Assembly (NCBI GenBank): GCA_018223435.1
Contig: JAGTTO010000001.1
Coordinates: forward strand, 3,534,001-3,598,000
From: Lachnospiraceae bacterium Marseille-Q4251
GTDB taxonomy: Bacteria > Bacillota > Clostridia > Lachnospirales > Lachnospiraceae
Length of the DNA stretch: 64,000 nt
Direction of reading: 5' to 3'
Under the pieces are notes generated by a model. It was not told the DNA's origin. It made no database searches and saw nothing but the letters and a program-made list of their open reading frames with translations. The position numbers and the translations under genes are program-made. Shown one piece after another: positions 41,536 through 50,763 of this stretch. Numbering within the stretch: the first letter of the stretch is position 1; every line of letters begins with the position of its first letter.

Positions 41536-41865
41536 AATGCTCGAATAAGTAATACAGAAGTATTTACTTCATTTGTACAGGCAGACAATTCTGCACGTTC
41601 CAATTATAGAGGGACAGGTCTGGGCATGGCAATCGTAAAAAAATATGTGGATCTGATGGGCGGCAGCATTGAGGTGGAAAGCCAACCTGGAAAAGGAACC
41701 GTATTTACGGTTATGCTGATATATAAAAAGGCTTTTGATGCAGGCATGGATGGACACATTGCAAAACCGATTGATATCGAAAAGCTGGAAGAGGTGATTC
41801 TTTCTGTATTGAATAAACAGGAAACCTCACAGATCAGGAAGACCAACAGCAGGAATGGATCATAA
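41536..41865 (+). pseudogene. hybrid histidine kinase remnant (ATPase end joined to receiver end)
   Basis: There is no start codon or N-terminal domain. The open frame begins near 41536 and shows the last part of a HATPase domain (FVQADNSARSNYRGTGLGMA, IVKKYVDLMGGSIEVES, GKGTVFTVML) and then jumps to the last 40 residues of a receiver domain (AFDAGMDGHIAKPIDIEKLEE). The receiver core with its phospho-Asp is missing, as are sensor and dimerisation parts. Both a 5' truncation and an internal in-frame deletion are needed. It lies directly behind the c-di-GMP riboswitch. Confidence 0.85.
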
Positions 41866-41875
41866 GAGGGAATGA

Positions 41876-42670
41876 ATGAACAGAAAGACAGAAAAACGGA
41901 TAAGAAAAACAGACAGGAAAAAAAGATTCTATTTGAGCATTTTAGCATTTGTCATGCTGCTTTTTGTACCGTTTTTTGTTTATGCGTCGGAAATAAAAAG
42001 TGACGGGAAAACAACTCAGGCAATGGAGGAAGAAAATAAAACCGTGAGAGTCGGGTATTTCCCATATGCCAATTTTCAGGAAGGTGGTTTCGGGGAACAT
42101 AAGCAGGGAGCCGGCTATGAGTATCTCCAGAAAATTTCCTACATAACCGGCTGGAAGTATGAATATGTCTATGCTTCCTTTAAAGAGTGTCTGGATATGC
42201 TGGCAGATGGAGAAATCCCCCTGCTTATAGCAGAACAGGTACGGACGGAAGAGAATGAAAAGTTAAAGAAAGATATGGATTTACATGGCCTGCATGTTCT
42301 TTTGGCAGAGGACAATGATTTAAATGCAGAGATAGCGATCGCCCTATTGGAAGAAAAAGGGATGATTGTAACCAGGGCTGCCGATGGGAAAGCTGCTCTG
42401 ACACAGTTTTGTAATACAGCTCCGGGGACGTTTGACCTGATTTTGATGGATATTATGATGCCGGAAATGAATGGGTATGAAACGACAAAAGCAATCAGAA
42501 ATCTGCCGGACCGTCCGGATGGAAAAGAGATCCCCATTATTGCAATGACAGCAAATGCATTTACAGAGGATGTACAGGCCGCTTTGAATGCCGGAATGGA
42601 TGACCATGTGGCGAAGCCGGTTGATATGAGTATTTTAATATCTGCCATCACAAAATATATCGGACGATGA
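41876..42670 (+). pseudogene. hybrid kinase remnant: sensor N-terminus fused to receiver domain
   Basis: The 264-residue frame starts with a basic stretch and one membrane segment (FYLSILAFVMLLFVPFFVYA) and the first 70 residues of a bacterial solute-binding sensor domain (VRVGYFPYANFQEGGFG, then AGYEYLQKISYITGWKYEY). At about residue 120 it jumps to a complete receiver domain (HVLLAEDNDLNAEIA, phospho-Asp in ILMDIMMPEMNGYETT, Lys in DDHVAKPVDM). The rest of the sensor and the kinase core are gone. As built, the receiver would be exported, so a functional product is doubtful. It likely derives from a gene like that at 50764. Confidence 0.8.
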
Positions 42671-42678
42671 TTTTTTTG

Positions 42679-42707
42679 TTGTGCATAGTGGAGTGTGGAA
42701 GTATAAT
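42679..42707 (+). promoter_or_regulatory. promoter before the solute-binding lipoprotein/kinase genes
   Basis: TTGTGC (42679-42684) and TATAAT (42702-42707), 17-bp spacer. The next 120 nt (ATCAGCGAATGCAGCGAGAG and onward) have some likeness to the GEMM leader at 41420 but lack its conserved core. Confidence 0.6.
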
Positions 42708-42848
42708 GAAATCGGTTTTTGGATAACCGTTCAGAACATCAGCGAATGCAGCGAGAGCGCATTGCGCAGACTTGTGGCCTGTTGTTTTGAACGGCCTGAA
42801 CAGTTACCATTTACAGAAATATTAAACAGCAGCAGGAATGGAAGGAAA

Positions 42849-43664
42849 ATGAAAGGAAAAAGAATGATCGCAGGCATTCTGCTTGCAGGAATTTTAGCTG
42901 GCACCCTGACAGGATGCAAAAACACGGATGTCAGTAAAAAAGAAACAGAAAAGCCTGTCATTACGCTCGGCAGCGACAGCTATCCCCCATACAATTATCT
43001 GAATGAGGATGGCATATCGACGGGCATAGACGTAGAACTGGCCACAGAAGCTTTCAGAAGAATGGGCTATCAGGTGGACGTTGTCCAGATCAACTGGGAG
43101 AAGAAAAAAGAACTGGTGGAGAGCGGAGAGATCGATTGTATCATGGGCTGTTTTTCCATGGAAGGGCGCCTTGACGATTACCGCTGGGCCGGACCGTACA
43201 TAGCAAGCCGCCAGGTAGTAGCCGTAAATGAGAACAGTGATATTTATAAGCTGAGTGACCTGGAGGGAAAGAACCTTGCCGTCCAGTCCACAACCAAACC
43301 GGAAGGCATCTTTCTGAAGCGGACGGATGAAAGGATCCCCAAACTTGGCAATCTGATCAGTCTTGGACACAGGGAACTGATCTATACGTTTCTGGGGAAA
43401 GGATATGTGGATGCAGCTGCCGCGCATGAGGAATCTGTTGTCCAGTATATGAAGGATTATGATACAAGCTTCCGTATCCTGGAAGAACCTCTGATGATCG
43501 TTGGGATAGGAGTTGCTTTTGCAAAAGAGGATGACAGAGGAATCTGTGAGCAGATGGATCAGACCCTGGAAGAAATGCGTCAGGATGGCACCTCCCTGAA
43601 AATCATTGAAAAATATCTGGATGATCCCCAGAAGTATCTGGAGGTGGATGATCTTGGGTATTAA
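42849..43664 (+). CDS. family 3 extracellular solute-binding lipoprotein
   Basis: 271 residues from the ATG at 42849, chosen because it begins a lipoprotein signal (basic start, ILLAGILAGTLTGC lipobox) behind GGAAGGAA; the longer frame has no signal. The mature part is an SBP_bac_3 fold: ITLGSDSYPPYNYL, STGIDVELATEAFRRMGY, EIDCIMGCFSMEGRLDDYRW and LEGKNLAVQSTTKPEG. No permease or ATPase is adjacent; the gene is directly coupled to the next hybrid kinase, so it probably presents a ligand to that sensor rather than to a transporter. Confidence 0.85.
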   Translation: MKGKRMIAGILLAGILAGTLTGCKNTDVSKKETEKPVITLGSDSYPPYNYLNEDGISTGIDVELATEAFRRMGYQVDVVQINWEKKKELVESGEIDCIMGCFSMEGRLDDYRWAGPYIASRQVVAVNENSDIYKLSDLEGKNLAVQSTTKPEGIFLKRTDERIPKLGNLISLGHRELIYTFLGKGYVDAAAAHEESVVQYMKDYDTSFRILEEPLMIVGIGVAFAKEDDRGICEQMDQTLEEMRQDGTSLKIIEKYLDDPQKYLEVDDLGY

Positions 43665-45810
43665 GAGAAAAACAAAAGAAAAACGGATCCAGGTGGTCGG
43701 TGGTCTGCTTGGGATCCTTGTGGCTGCAGTCTCTCTGTTTTATTTTTTCCATGCGGAAAAGGCGGAAGCAGAGAAACGGATGGTGGAGATTGTAAACTAT
43801 GTCAAAGTGCAGTGCTCCACTTACACCCATTATAATGAATCCTCGGAATCCAAAAGTCTCCTCCGTGCGATTGAAAGTGCCAGACAGATGAGTACAAATA
43901 TCGACATGGAAATAGAAAACGGCGGTCAGCTGAGCCGGGAGTTCCTGAAAGAAAATCTGCAGACTCTATGGGTGGACGGTATCCTTGTACTGGATACCGA
44001 AGGAAAGACGGACTGTGAATACAGTATGGATGAATCCCTGACCAGTGAGATCACGGAGTATCTGCAAAAAGACATCATCATGGATTTTACCGGATATGAA
44101 GAAAGAAGCTATTCGGAACGGTTTACCAGAGAAGACGGTTCACAAATCGACATTGCAGCCTGTGCCAGAAAAGATGCACCGGGTATCGTAGCGATCTACT
44201 ATTACACATCTCCCGAATTTGCCAGAAACTATACCCTGACGATACAGGGGCTTTTAAAGGGTTACAATATCCAGAAAGACGGAACGATTATTGTTGCAGA
44301 CAATGGGATCATTGTTGCCAGCAATGATGAGAAACTGCTGAGGCAGGATACAGCCGGCAACGAGGTCGTTCAGGCAATGAAAAAGCATACAGACAGCCAG
44401 CACATTTATCATTTGAAGAATGAAGGAACCGGATGTTATGGGATCATGCTGAAGCAGAGGGATTATTATATCTATGCATATCTTCCGGATACGGAAATAT
44501 TCCATAACCTCCCATTAAACGTGGCAGGTGTCATTTCTCTTTATGTGCTGATATTCGGTATATTCTGGTTCTGTATATCCAGAACCAATCTGGAACATCA
44601 GAAGCAGGAACTGGAAAAAGAGGAAAAATATAAAGCAGAACTTCTGATAGCGGCAAAAAAAGCAGAAGCAGCCAACGAGGCAAAAACCGAGTTCCTTCAA
44701 CGGATGAGCCATGATATCCGGACTCCGATCAATGGGATCTGCGGCATGCTCGATGTGGCAGACCATTATGCAGACGATATGGAGAAACAGATGGAATGCA
44801 GGGCAAAGATCAAAGAGGCATCCTATCTGTTACTGGAACTGGTAAACGAAGTCCTGGATATGAGTAAACTGGAGGCGGATGAAGTGATACTGGAAGAAAT
44901 TCCGTTTAATCTGAGCTGCATTTCCAGAGAAGTGTTTGTTGTGATCGAACAGATTGCCGCAGAACAGAATATCCGGATCGTGTGGGAGAAAAAAGAAATC
45001 ATACATCGGGATCTGATCGGAAGCCCGGGGCATGTGAAACGGGTGATGATGAATATCTTGTCGAATGCGGTGAAATATAACAGAGCAAACGGACAGATCT
45101 ATATCAGCTGCAGGGAAATCCCATCCGAACAGCCGGGAATGACGACAATGGAATTTGTCTGCCGGGATACCGGGATCGGGATGACAGAAGAGTTTCAGAA
45201 ACATATTTTTGAACCATTTGCACAGGAAGATGCCGGAAGCCGCACAAAATTTGCCGGAACAGGACTGGGAATGGCGATTTCAAAGAATCTGGTCGAGAAA
45301 ATGGGTGGAACGATCACCTTTGAAAGTAAAGAAGGTGCAGGGACTACCTTTGTGATCCGTGTCCCGTTCCGGATCGATACAGACAGGAGCGGCAGACCGG
45401 AAACCGGAGAAAAAACAGAAGTTTCTATCCGGGGACTGCATATTCTTCTGGCAGAAGATAATGAGCTGAATATGGAAATCGCAGAATTTCTGCTCCAGAA
45501 TGAGGGAGCTGTCGTGACCAAAGCATGGAATGGCCAGGAAGCAGTTGAGATATTCGAAAAAAGCGGATCTGGTGAGTTTGATGTCATTCTTATGGATATC
45601 ATGATGCCGGTCATGAATGGGTATGAAGCTGCAAAGCGGATCCGTTCTCTGGACAGAGAAGATGCACAGGTAATTCCGATCATTGCAATGACAGCAAATG
45701 CGTTCACGGAGGACAGAATGAAGGCAAAAGAAGCAGGAATGAATGAGCATATTGGAAAACCGGTTGATGGAAAATTATTGGTAAAGGTCATTCATGAACT
45801 GGTGGAATAG
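43648..45810 (+). CDS. hybrid sensor histidine kinase (Cache-like sensor, HisKA, HATPase, receiver)
   Basis: About 720 residues. The frame overlaps the lipoprotein stop. The ATG at 43648 sits almost on the GGAGGTGG site, so a TTG at 43654 may be the real start. Membrane helix one (VVGGLLGILVAAVSLFYFF) and two (VAGVISLYVLIFGIFWFCI) bracket a 280-residue outside sensor. Then come the H-box FLQRMSHDIRTPINGI, N-box NAVKYNRANG, G-boxes DTGIGM and GTGLGMAI, and a receiver HILLAEDNELN with Asp in ILMDIMMPVMNGYEAA. There is no output domain; the phosphate must go on to another protein. Confidence 0.9.
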   Translation: MILGIKRKTKEKRIQVVGGLLGILVAAVSLFYFFHAEKAEAEKRMVEIVNYVKVQCSTYTHYNESSESKSLLRAIESARQMSTNIDMEIENGGQLSREFLKENLQTLWVDGILVLDTEGKTDCEYSMDESLTSEITEYLQKDIIMDFTGYEERSYSERFTREDGSQIDIAACARKDAPGIVAIYYYTSPEFARNYTLTIQGLLKGYNIQKDGTIIVADNGIIVASNDEKLLRQDTAGNEVVQAMKKHTDSQHIYHLKNEGTGCYGIMLKQRDYYIYAYLPDTEIFHNLPLNVAGVISLYVLIFGIFWFCISRTNLEHQKQELEKEEKYKAELLIAAKKAEAANEAKTEFLQRMSHDIRTPINGICGMLDVADHYADDMEKQMECRAKIKEASYLLLELVNEVLDMSKLEADEVILEEIPFNLSCISREVFVVIEQIAAEQNIRIVWEKKEIIHRDLIGSPGHVKRVMMNILSNAVKYNRANGQIYISCREIPSEQPGMTTMEFVCRDTGIGMTEEFQKHIFEPFAQEDAGSRTKFAGTGLGMAISKNLVEKMGGTITFESKEGAGTTFVIRVPFRIDTDRSGRPETGEKTEVSIRGLHILLAEDNELNMEIAEFLLQNEGAVVTKAWNGQEAVEIFEKSGSGEFDVILMDIMMPVMNGYEAAKRIRSLDREDAQVIPIIAMTANAFTEDRMKAKEAGMNEHIGKPVDGKLLVKVIHELVE

Positions 45811-45839
45811 AAGGAAACAATTTCAGAAGGGAGATTGTA

Positions 45840-47690
45840 ATGAAAGAGAAAAAATGGCACAGAGTTTTGGCGGTATTTTTCGTGATGGTGACGGTCCTGT
45901 CACTTCTGTCAGGCTGTGGTGGGAAGAGCGCGGAAAAAGAAGATGCCGAAACGATCACGGTGTATTTATGGAGTACAAGCCTGTATGACAAATATGCACC
46001 ATACATCCAGGAACAGCTTCCGGATATCAATGTGGAATTTGTAGTAGGCAATAATGATCTGGATTTCTACCGGTTTCTGAATGAAAACGGAGGGCTGCCG
46101 GATATCATAACCTGCTGCAGGTTTTCCCTGCATGATGCCAGTCCGCTGAAAGACAGCCTGATGGATCTTTCCACAACCAATGCGGCCGGTGCTGTCTATG
46201 ATACTTACCTCAACAATTTTAAAAACGAGGATGGCAGCGTAAACTGGCTTCCGGTGTGTGCGGATGCTCATGGATTTATAGTGAACAAGGATCTTTTTGA
46301 AAAGTATGAGATTCCTCTGCCGACCGACTATGAAAGCTTTGTTTCTGCCTGCCAGGCGTTTGAAAAAGTGGGGATCCGTGGCTATACCGCAGACTATTAT
46401 TATGATTATACCTGTATGGAAACCCTGCAGGGGTTATCTGCGTCAGAACTGTCTTCTGTAGACGGACGCAAGTGGCGTACGACTTACAGTGACCCGGATC
46501 GTACAAAGAGAGAAGGTCTGGACAGTAACGTCTGGCCGGAAGCTTTTGAACGTATGGAGCAGTTTATCCAGGATACCGGCCTGAGCCGGAACGATCTGGA
46601 TCTGAATTATGATGATGTGGTTGAGATGTACGGAAGTGGTAAGCTTGCTATGTACTTCGGCAGTTCTTTCAGTGTAAAAATGTTTCAGGATCAGGGCATC
46701 AACACAACCTTTCTGCCATTCTTCCAGGAGAACGGTGAAAAGTGGCTGATGACTACGCCATATTTTCAGGTGGCCTTAAACCGTGACCTGGCACAGGATG
46801 AGACACGCCGGAAGAAAGCAATGAAGGTGCTGGACACCATGCTTTCAGAGGATGCACAGAGCCGGATCATTTCTGACGGGCAGGATCTGTTGAGTTACAG
46901 CCAGGATGTGGATCTTAAGCTTACGGAATATCTGAAAGATGTGAAACCGGTGATCGAAGAAAACCATATGTATATACGCATTGCATCAAATGATTTTTTC
47001 TCTGTTTCCAGGGATGTGGTTTCCAGGATGATCTCAGGAGAATACGATGCAGCGCAGGCTTACCAGTCATTTAACACGCAGCTTCTTGAGGAAGAAGCTA
47101 CTTCTGAGAATATCGTATTGGATTCACAGAAGTCCTATTCCAACCGCTTCCATAGCAGTGGAGGCAATGCAGCTTATTCGGTTATGGCAAATACGCTGCG
47201 TAGCATTTACGGGTCGGATGTGCTGATCGCAACCGGAAACAGCTTTACGGGAAATGTGCTGAAGGCCGGTTATACGGAAAAACAGGCGGGTAATATGATC
47301 ATGCCAAACGGTCTTTCCGCTTACATCAGCAAGATGAGCGGGGCGGAACTGAAGGAGACGGTCAGAAACTTTGTGGAAGGCTACCAGGGAGGCTTCATCC
47401 CCTTTAATCGTGGTTCTCTGCCTGTAGTCAGTGGCATTTCTGTGGAGATTAAGGAAAAAGAGGATGGTTATATATTAAAGAAAGTCAAAAAAGATGGAAA
47501 AACTGTTCAGGACAAAGATACTTTTACAGTAACCTGCCTGGCGATACCAAAACACATGGAAGCCTATCCGGCAGATGATACTGTGGTATTTGATGGAGCG
47601 GATACAACCGTAAAAAATACCTGGACAGGATATGTTTCAGATGGTGATGCCGTTCTTGCAGAGCCTGAAGACTATATAACTCTGAGGTGA
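45840..47690 (+). CDS. solute-binding lipoprotein fused to a 5'-nucleotidase C-terminal-like domain
   Basis: 616 residues with a lipoprotein signal (AVFFVMVTVLSLLSGC). Residues 40 to about 420 form a family 1 solute-binding fold (ITVYLWSTSLYDKY, NENGGLPDIITC, WLPVCADAHGFIVNKDLFEK, GSGKLAMYFGSS). The last 170 residues resemble the 5'-nucleotidase C-terminal domain (NSFTGNVLKAGYTEKQAGNM, AYISKMSGAELKETV, RGSLPVVSGISVEIKE) without the metallophosphatase domain. No transporter genes are near. Flanked on both sides by hybrid kinases, it may be a ligand receptor for them. The ribosome site is AGAAGGGAG. Confidence 0.82.
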   Translation: MKEKKWHRVLAVFFVMVTVLSLLSGCGGKSAEKEDAETITVYLWSTSLYDKYAPYIQEQLPDINVEFVVGNNDLDFYRFLNENGGLPDIITCCRFSLHDASPLKDSLMDLSTTNAAGAVYDTYLNNFKNEDGSVNWLPVCADAHGFIVNKDLFEKYEIPLPTDYESFVSACQAFEKVGIRGYTADYYYDYTCMETLQGLSASELSSVDGRKWRTTYSDPDRTKREGLDSNVWPEAFERMEQFIQDTGLSRNDLDLNYDDVVEMYGSGKLAMYFGSSFSVKMFQDQGINTTFLPFFQENGEKWLMTTPYFQVALNRDLAQDETRRKKAMKVLDTMLSEDAQSRIISDGQDLLSYSQDVDLKLTEYLKDVKPVIEENHMYIRIASNDFFSVSRDVVSRMISGEYDAAQAYQSFNTQLLEEEATSENIVLDSQKSYSNRFHSSGGNAAYSVMANTLRSIYGSDVLIATGNSFTGNVLKAGYTEKQAGNMIMPNGLSAYISKMSGAELKETVRNFVEGYQGGFIPFNRGSLPVVSGISVEIKEKEDGYILKKVKKDGKTVQDKDTFTVTCLAIPKHMEAYPADDTVVFDGADTTVKNTWTGYVSDGDAVLAEPEDYITLR

Positions 47691-47695
47691 GAAGA

Positions 47696-50677
47696 ATGGA
47701 CAGTAAAAAACATAATGCAAAAAGAAAGAAGCGTGTTGTGGGGAAACGGGTAAGGATAGCTGTCTTTATTGCTTTCTTCATTGGAATTATTTTGTCTGTT
47801 TTCCAATATTTCAGATTTGTGTCGAAAACGGTTTATGAAGAAAGTGTTTCTCATCTGACGGAGATTTTTCACCAGTCTGATCATATGTTAAAGGAACTGA
47901 CAGATAAGAACCTGACTTATCTTCATATGTGGGGAGAGTATCTAAAGAGCACTTCCGGTGAAAGCGAAATCCGTGATTATATAGAGAAAGCACAGGAAGA
48001 TGCAGGTTTTTTAAATTTCTATTTTCTGTCAGCCGATGGCAACTATAAGATGGTGACAGGGGAAAACGGGTATCTCGGGTTACAGGAAAATATGGAAGAA
48101 GAGATCCGGCAGGGGAATGATGTGATCACAAATGTAGCGGTTCCCGGAAAATCCCAGATGCTTGTTTTTGCCACTCCAAGGGCTCATGGAAGCTATCAGG
48201 GCTTTGAATATGATGCGATCGCGATCGCCTATGAGAACTCTGATATCATAAAGGTACTGGATATCTCTGTTTTCAATGGAAATGCCCAGAGTTATGTTGT
48301 TCATCCGGACGGCCGTGTTGTGGTCGATCATTCTTCTGAGTCATGGGGGAAGGTATATAATTTCTTTGGCATTCTGAGAGAGCATTCCAATATGTCTGAA
48401 GAAGAGATCCTTTCCATTTCGGAGAAGTTTAATGCCGGACATACCGATGCGATGCTGGTAAATCTGGATGGAAGAAACTATTATCTGGTCTATGAAAAAT
48501 CAGATATTCAGGACTGGATGTTCTTAGGGCTTGTAAAGGCGGATATCGTCAATGCCAGTATGAACCGCCTGCAGCTTAGCACGATGCTCCTTGCCAGTGT
48601 GGTCGTGCTCTGTATCGCCGCCTTCCTGATCAGCCTGATCATTCAAAAAAGCAGGATAAACCTTAAGAAAAAGGATAGCGAGATCCTGTATCGGGATGAG
48701 CTGTTTCAAAAGCTGTCGATGAATGTGGATGATGTTTTCCTGATGCTGGATGCCAGAACCTATCAGACAGATTACGTCAGTCCGAATGTGGAAAAACTGC
48801 TTGGTATTACAGTAGAACAGATCCGGAAAGATATTTGTGTTCTGGGAAAACTGAATCCCGGTGACTCTGAAGATCCGGAGAAGAATTATCTGGAGGGGAT
48901 CCGGGTAGATGAACAGCAGGAATGGGATTTTGAATATATTCACCAGAAAACCGGGGAACAACGATGGTTTCATAACATTGCCATGGGCAGTGAAGTAAAC
49001 GGAAAAAAGAAATACATCCTGGTTCTGTCGGATCGTACCTCTGACAAAAAAATGAATCAGGCACTTTCCGAGGCGGTTCATGCTGCGGAGACAGCAAACC
49101 GGGCAAAGAGTACCTTCCTTTCCAACATGTCTCATGATATCCGGACGCCAATGAATGCGATCATCGGCTTTACGACACTGGCTGTAAGTAATATTGATGA
49201 TATAAAAAAGGTACGGGATTATCTGGGTAAGATCCTTTCGTCCAGCAATCATCTGCTCTCACTGATCAACGATATCCTGGACATGAGCCGTATTGAAAGT
49301 GGAAAGATCAATCTGGAAGAAACGGAGGTCAGTCTGTCGGATGTGCTTCATGATTTGAAGACGATCGTCAGTGGACAGATTCATGCGAAGCAGCTGGAGC
49401 TTTATATGGATGCCATGGATGTGACGAATGAGGATGTCTATTGTGATAAGACGCGGCTGAACCAGGTCCTGCTGAATCTTTTGTCCAATGCGGTCAAGTT
49501 TACTCCGGCAGGAGGAACGGTTTCTGTCCGGCTGAAACAGTATCCGGGTACAAAGAGCGGCTGTGAACGGTATGAGATCCGGGTAAAGGATAACGGAATC
49601 GGCATGAGTCCGGAATTTGTACAGAAGATCTTTTCTCCTTTTGAACGGGAGCGGACTTCCACTGTCAGCAGGACCCAGGGGACAGGGCTTGGCATGGCCA
49701 TTACCAAGAACATCGTGGATATGATGGGCGGAACCATTGAAGTTCAGACGGAACAGGGCAAAGGCACCGAATTTATTGTCCGTCTGCCGTTCCGCGTCCA
49801 GCCTGAGAACCATCGTGTAGAGAAGATCGCAGAGCTGGAAGGCCTTAAGGCACTGGTGGTAGACGATGATTTCAATACCTGTGACAGTGTGACGAAGATG
49901 CTCGTAAAGGTCGGAATGCGTTCCGAATGGACACTTTCCGGTAAAGAGGCTGTTCTCCGTGCACGGCAGTCGATGGAACTCGGGGATGCCTTTCATGCGT
50001 ATATCATCGACTGGCGTCTGCCGGATATGAATGGTATTGAAGTCACCCGTCAGATCCGCAGTCTTGGCGACGATACACCGATCATTATCCTGACTGCTTA
50101 TGACTGGTCAGATATCGAAGTGGAAGCCAGAGCAGCAGGGGTAACTGCATTTTGCGCAAAACCTCTGTTTATGTCAGATATCAGAGAGACTTTGATGGCT
50201 GCTATCGGTCAGAAACAGGCCGAGGCAGAGCATCCGATCCTTCCGGCGGCAGGCTCGGATTTCAGAGGAAGGCATATATTGCTTGTGGAAGACAATGAGC
50301 TGAACAGTGAAATAGCAGTGGAGATCCTGAATGAATACGGCTTTCTGGTTGATACCGCAGAAAATGGAGCAGAGGCAGTGGAGAAGGTTCAGCATTCGAA
50401 ACCGGGCGATTATGATCTGGTACTGATGGATGTGCAGATGCCGGTCATGAACGGATACGAAGCCACAAAGCAGATTCGTGCACTGGAGAATCCGGCTCTG
50501 GCGGGAATCACCATCCTTGCCATGACTGCCAATGCTTTTGACGAAGACAGAAAGAAAGCGCTGGAATGTGGTATGGATGGATTTTTATCCAAGCCGATCA
50601 TTATGGAAGAACTGATCGGTACCTTACAGAAGAATCTGGAACATGGGACAGGAACATCAGAAAAACCACGCGGATAA
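47696..50677 (+). CDS. hybrid sensor histidine kinase with PAS and two receiver domains
   Basis: 993 residues from the ATG at 47696 behind GAGGTGA, 5 bp after the lipoprotein. Helix one is RIAVFIAFFIGIILSVFQYF, a Cache-type outside domain follows (residues 50-295), helix two is LLASVVVLCIAAFLISLII. Then a PAS domain (FLMLDARTYQTDYVSPNVEK), H-box FLSNMSHDIRTPMNAI, N-box NAVKFTPAGG, G-boxes DNGIGMS and GTGLGMAITK. Receiver one (ALVVDDDFNTC, Asp in IIDWRLPDMNG) and receiver two (HILLVEDNELN, Asp in VLMDVQMPVMNG) are both complete. No DNA-binding output is present. Confidence 0.92.
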   Translation: MDSKKHNAKRKKRVVGKRVRIAVFIAFFIGIILSVFQYFRFVSKTVYEESVSHLTEIFHQSDHMLKELTDKNLTYLHMWGEYLKSTSGESEIRDYIEKAQEDAGFLNFYFLSADGNYKMVTGENGYLGLQENMEEEIRQGNDVITNVAVPGKSQMLVFATPRAHGSYQGFEYDAIAIAYENSDIIKVLDISVFNGNAQSYVVHPDGRVVVDHSSESWGKVYNFFGILREHSNMSEEEILSISEKFNAGHTDAMLVNLDGRNYYLVYEKSDIQDWMFLGLVKADIVNASMNRLQLSTMLLASVVVLCIAAFLISLIIQKSRINLKKKDSEILYRDELFQKLSMNVDDVFLMLDARTYQTDYVSPNVEKLLGITVEQIRKDICVLGKLNPGDSEDPEKNYLEGIRVDEQQEWDFEYIHQKTGEQRWFHNIAMGSEVNGKKKYILVLSDRTSDKKMNQALSEAVHAAETANRAKSTFLSNMSHDIRTPMNAIIGFTTLAVSNIDDIKKVRDYLGKILSSSNHLLSLINDILDMSRIESGKINLEETEVSLSDVLHDLKTIVSGQIHAKQLELYMDAMDVTNEDVYCDKTRLNQVLLNLLSNAVKFTPAGGTVSVRLKQYPGTKSGCERYEIRVKDNGIGMSPEFVQKIFSPFERERTSTVSRTQGTGLGMAITKNIVDMMGGTIEVQTEQGKGTEFIVRLPFRVQPENHRVEKIAELEGLKALVVDDDFNTCDSVTKMLVKVGMRSEWTLSGKEAVLRARQSMELGDAFHAYIIDWRLPDMNGIEVTRQIRSLGDDTPIIILTAYDWSDIEVEARAAGVTAFCAKPLFMSDIRETLMAAIGQKQAEAEHPILPAAGSDFRGRHILLVEDNELNSEIAVEILNEYGFLVDTAENGAEAVEKVQHSKPGDYDLVLMDVQMPVMNGYEATKQIRALENPALAGITILAMTANAFDEDRKKALECGMDGFLSKPIIMEELIGTLQKNLEHGTGTSEKPRG

Positions 50678-50763
50678 GGGAAACAGAAAAAGGAACAAAA
50701 GGCAGAAACTACTGATTCGAACAGCAATGGAAATGATTCTGAGAAGTTGTGGAGAAAAGAACA

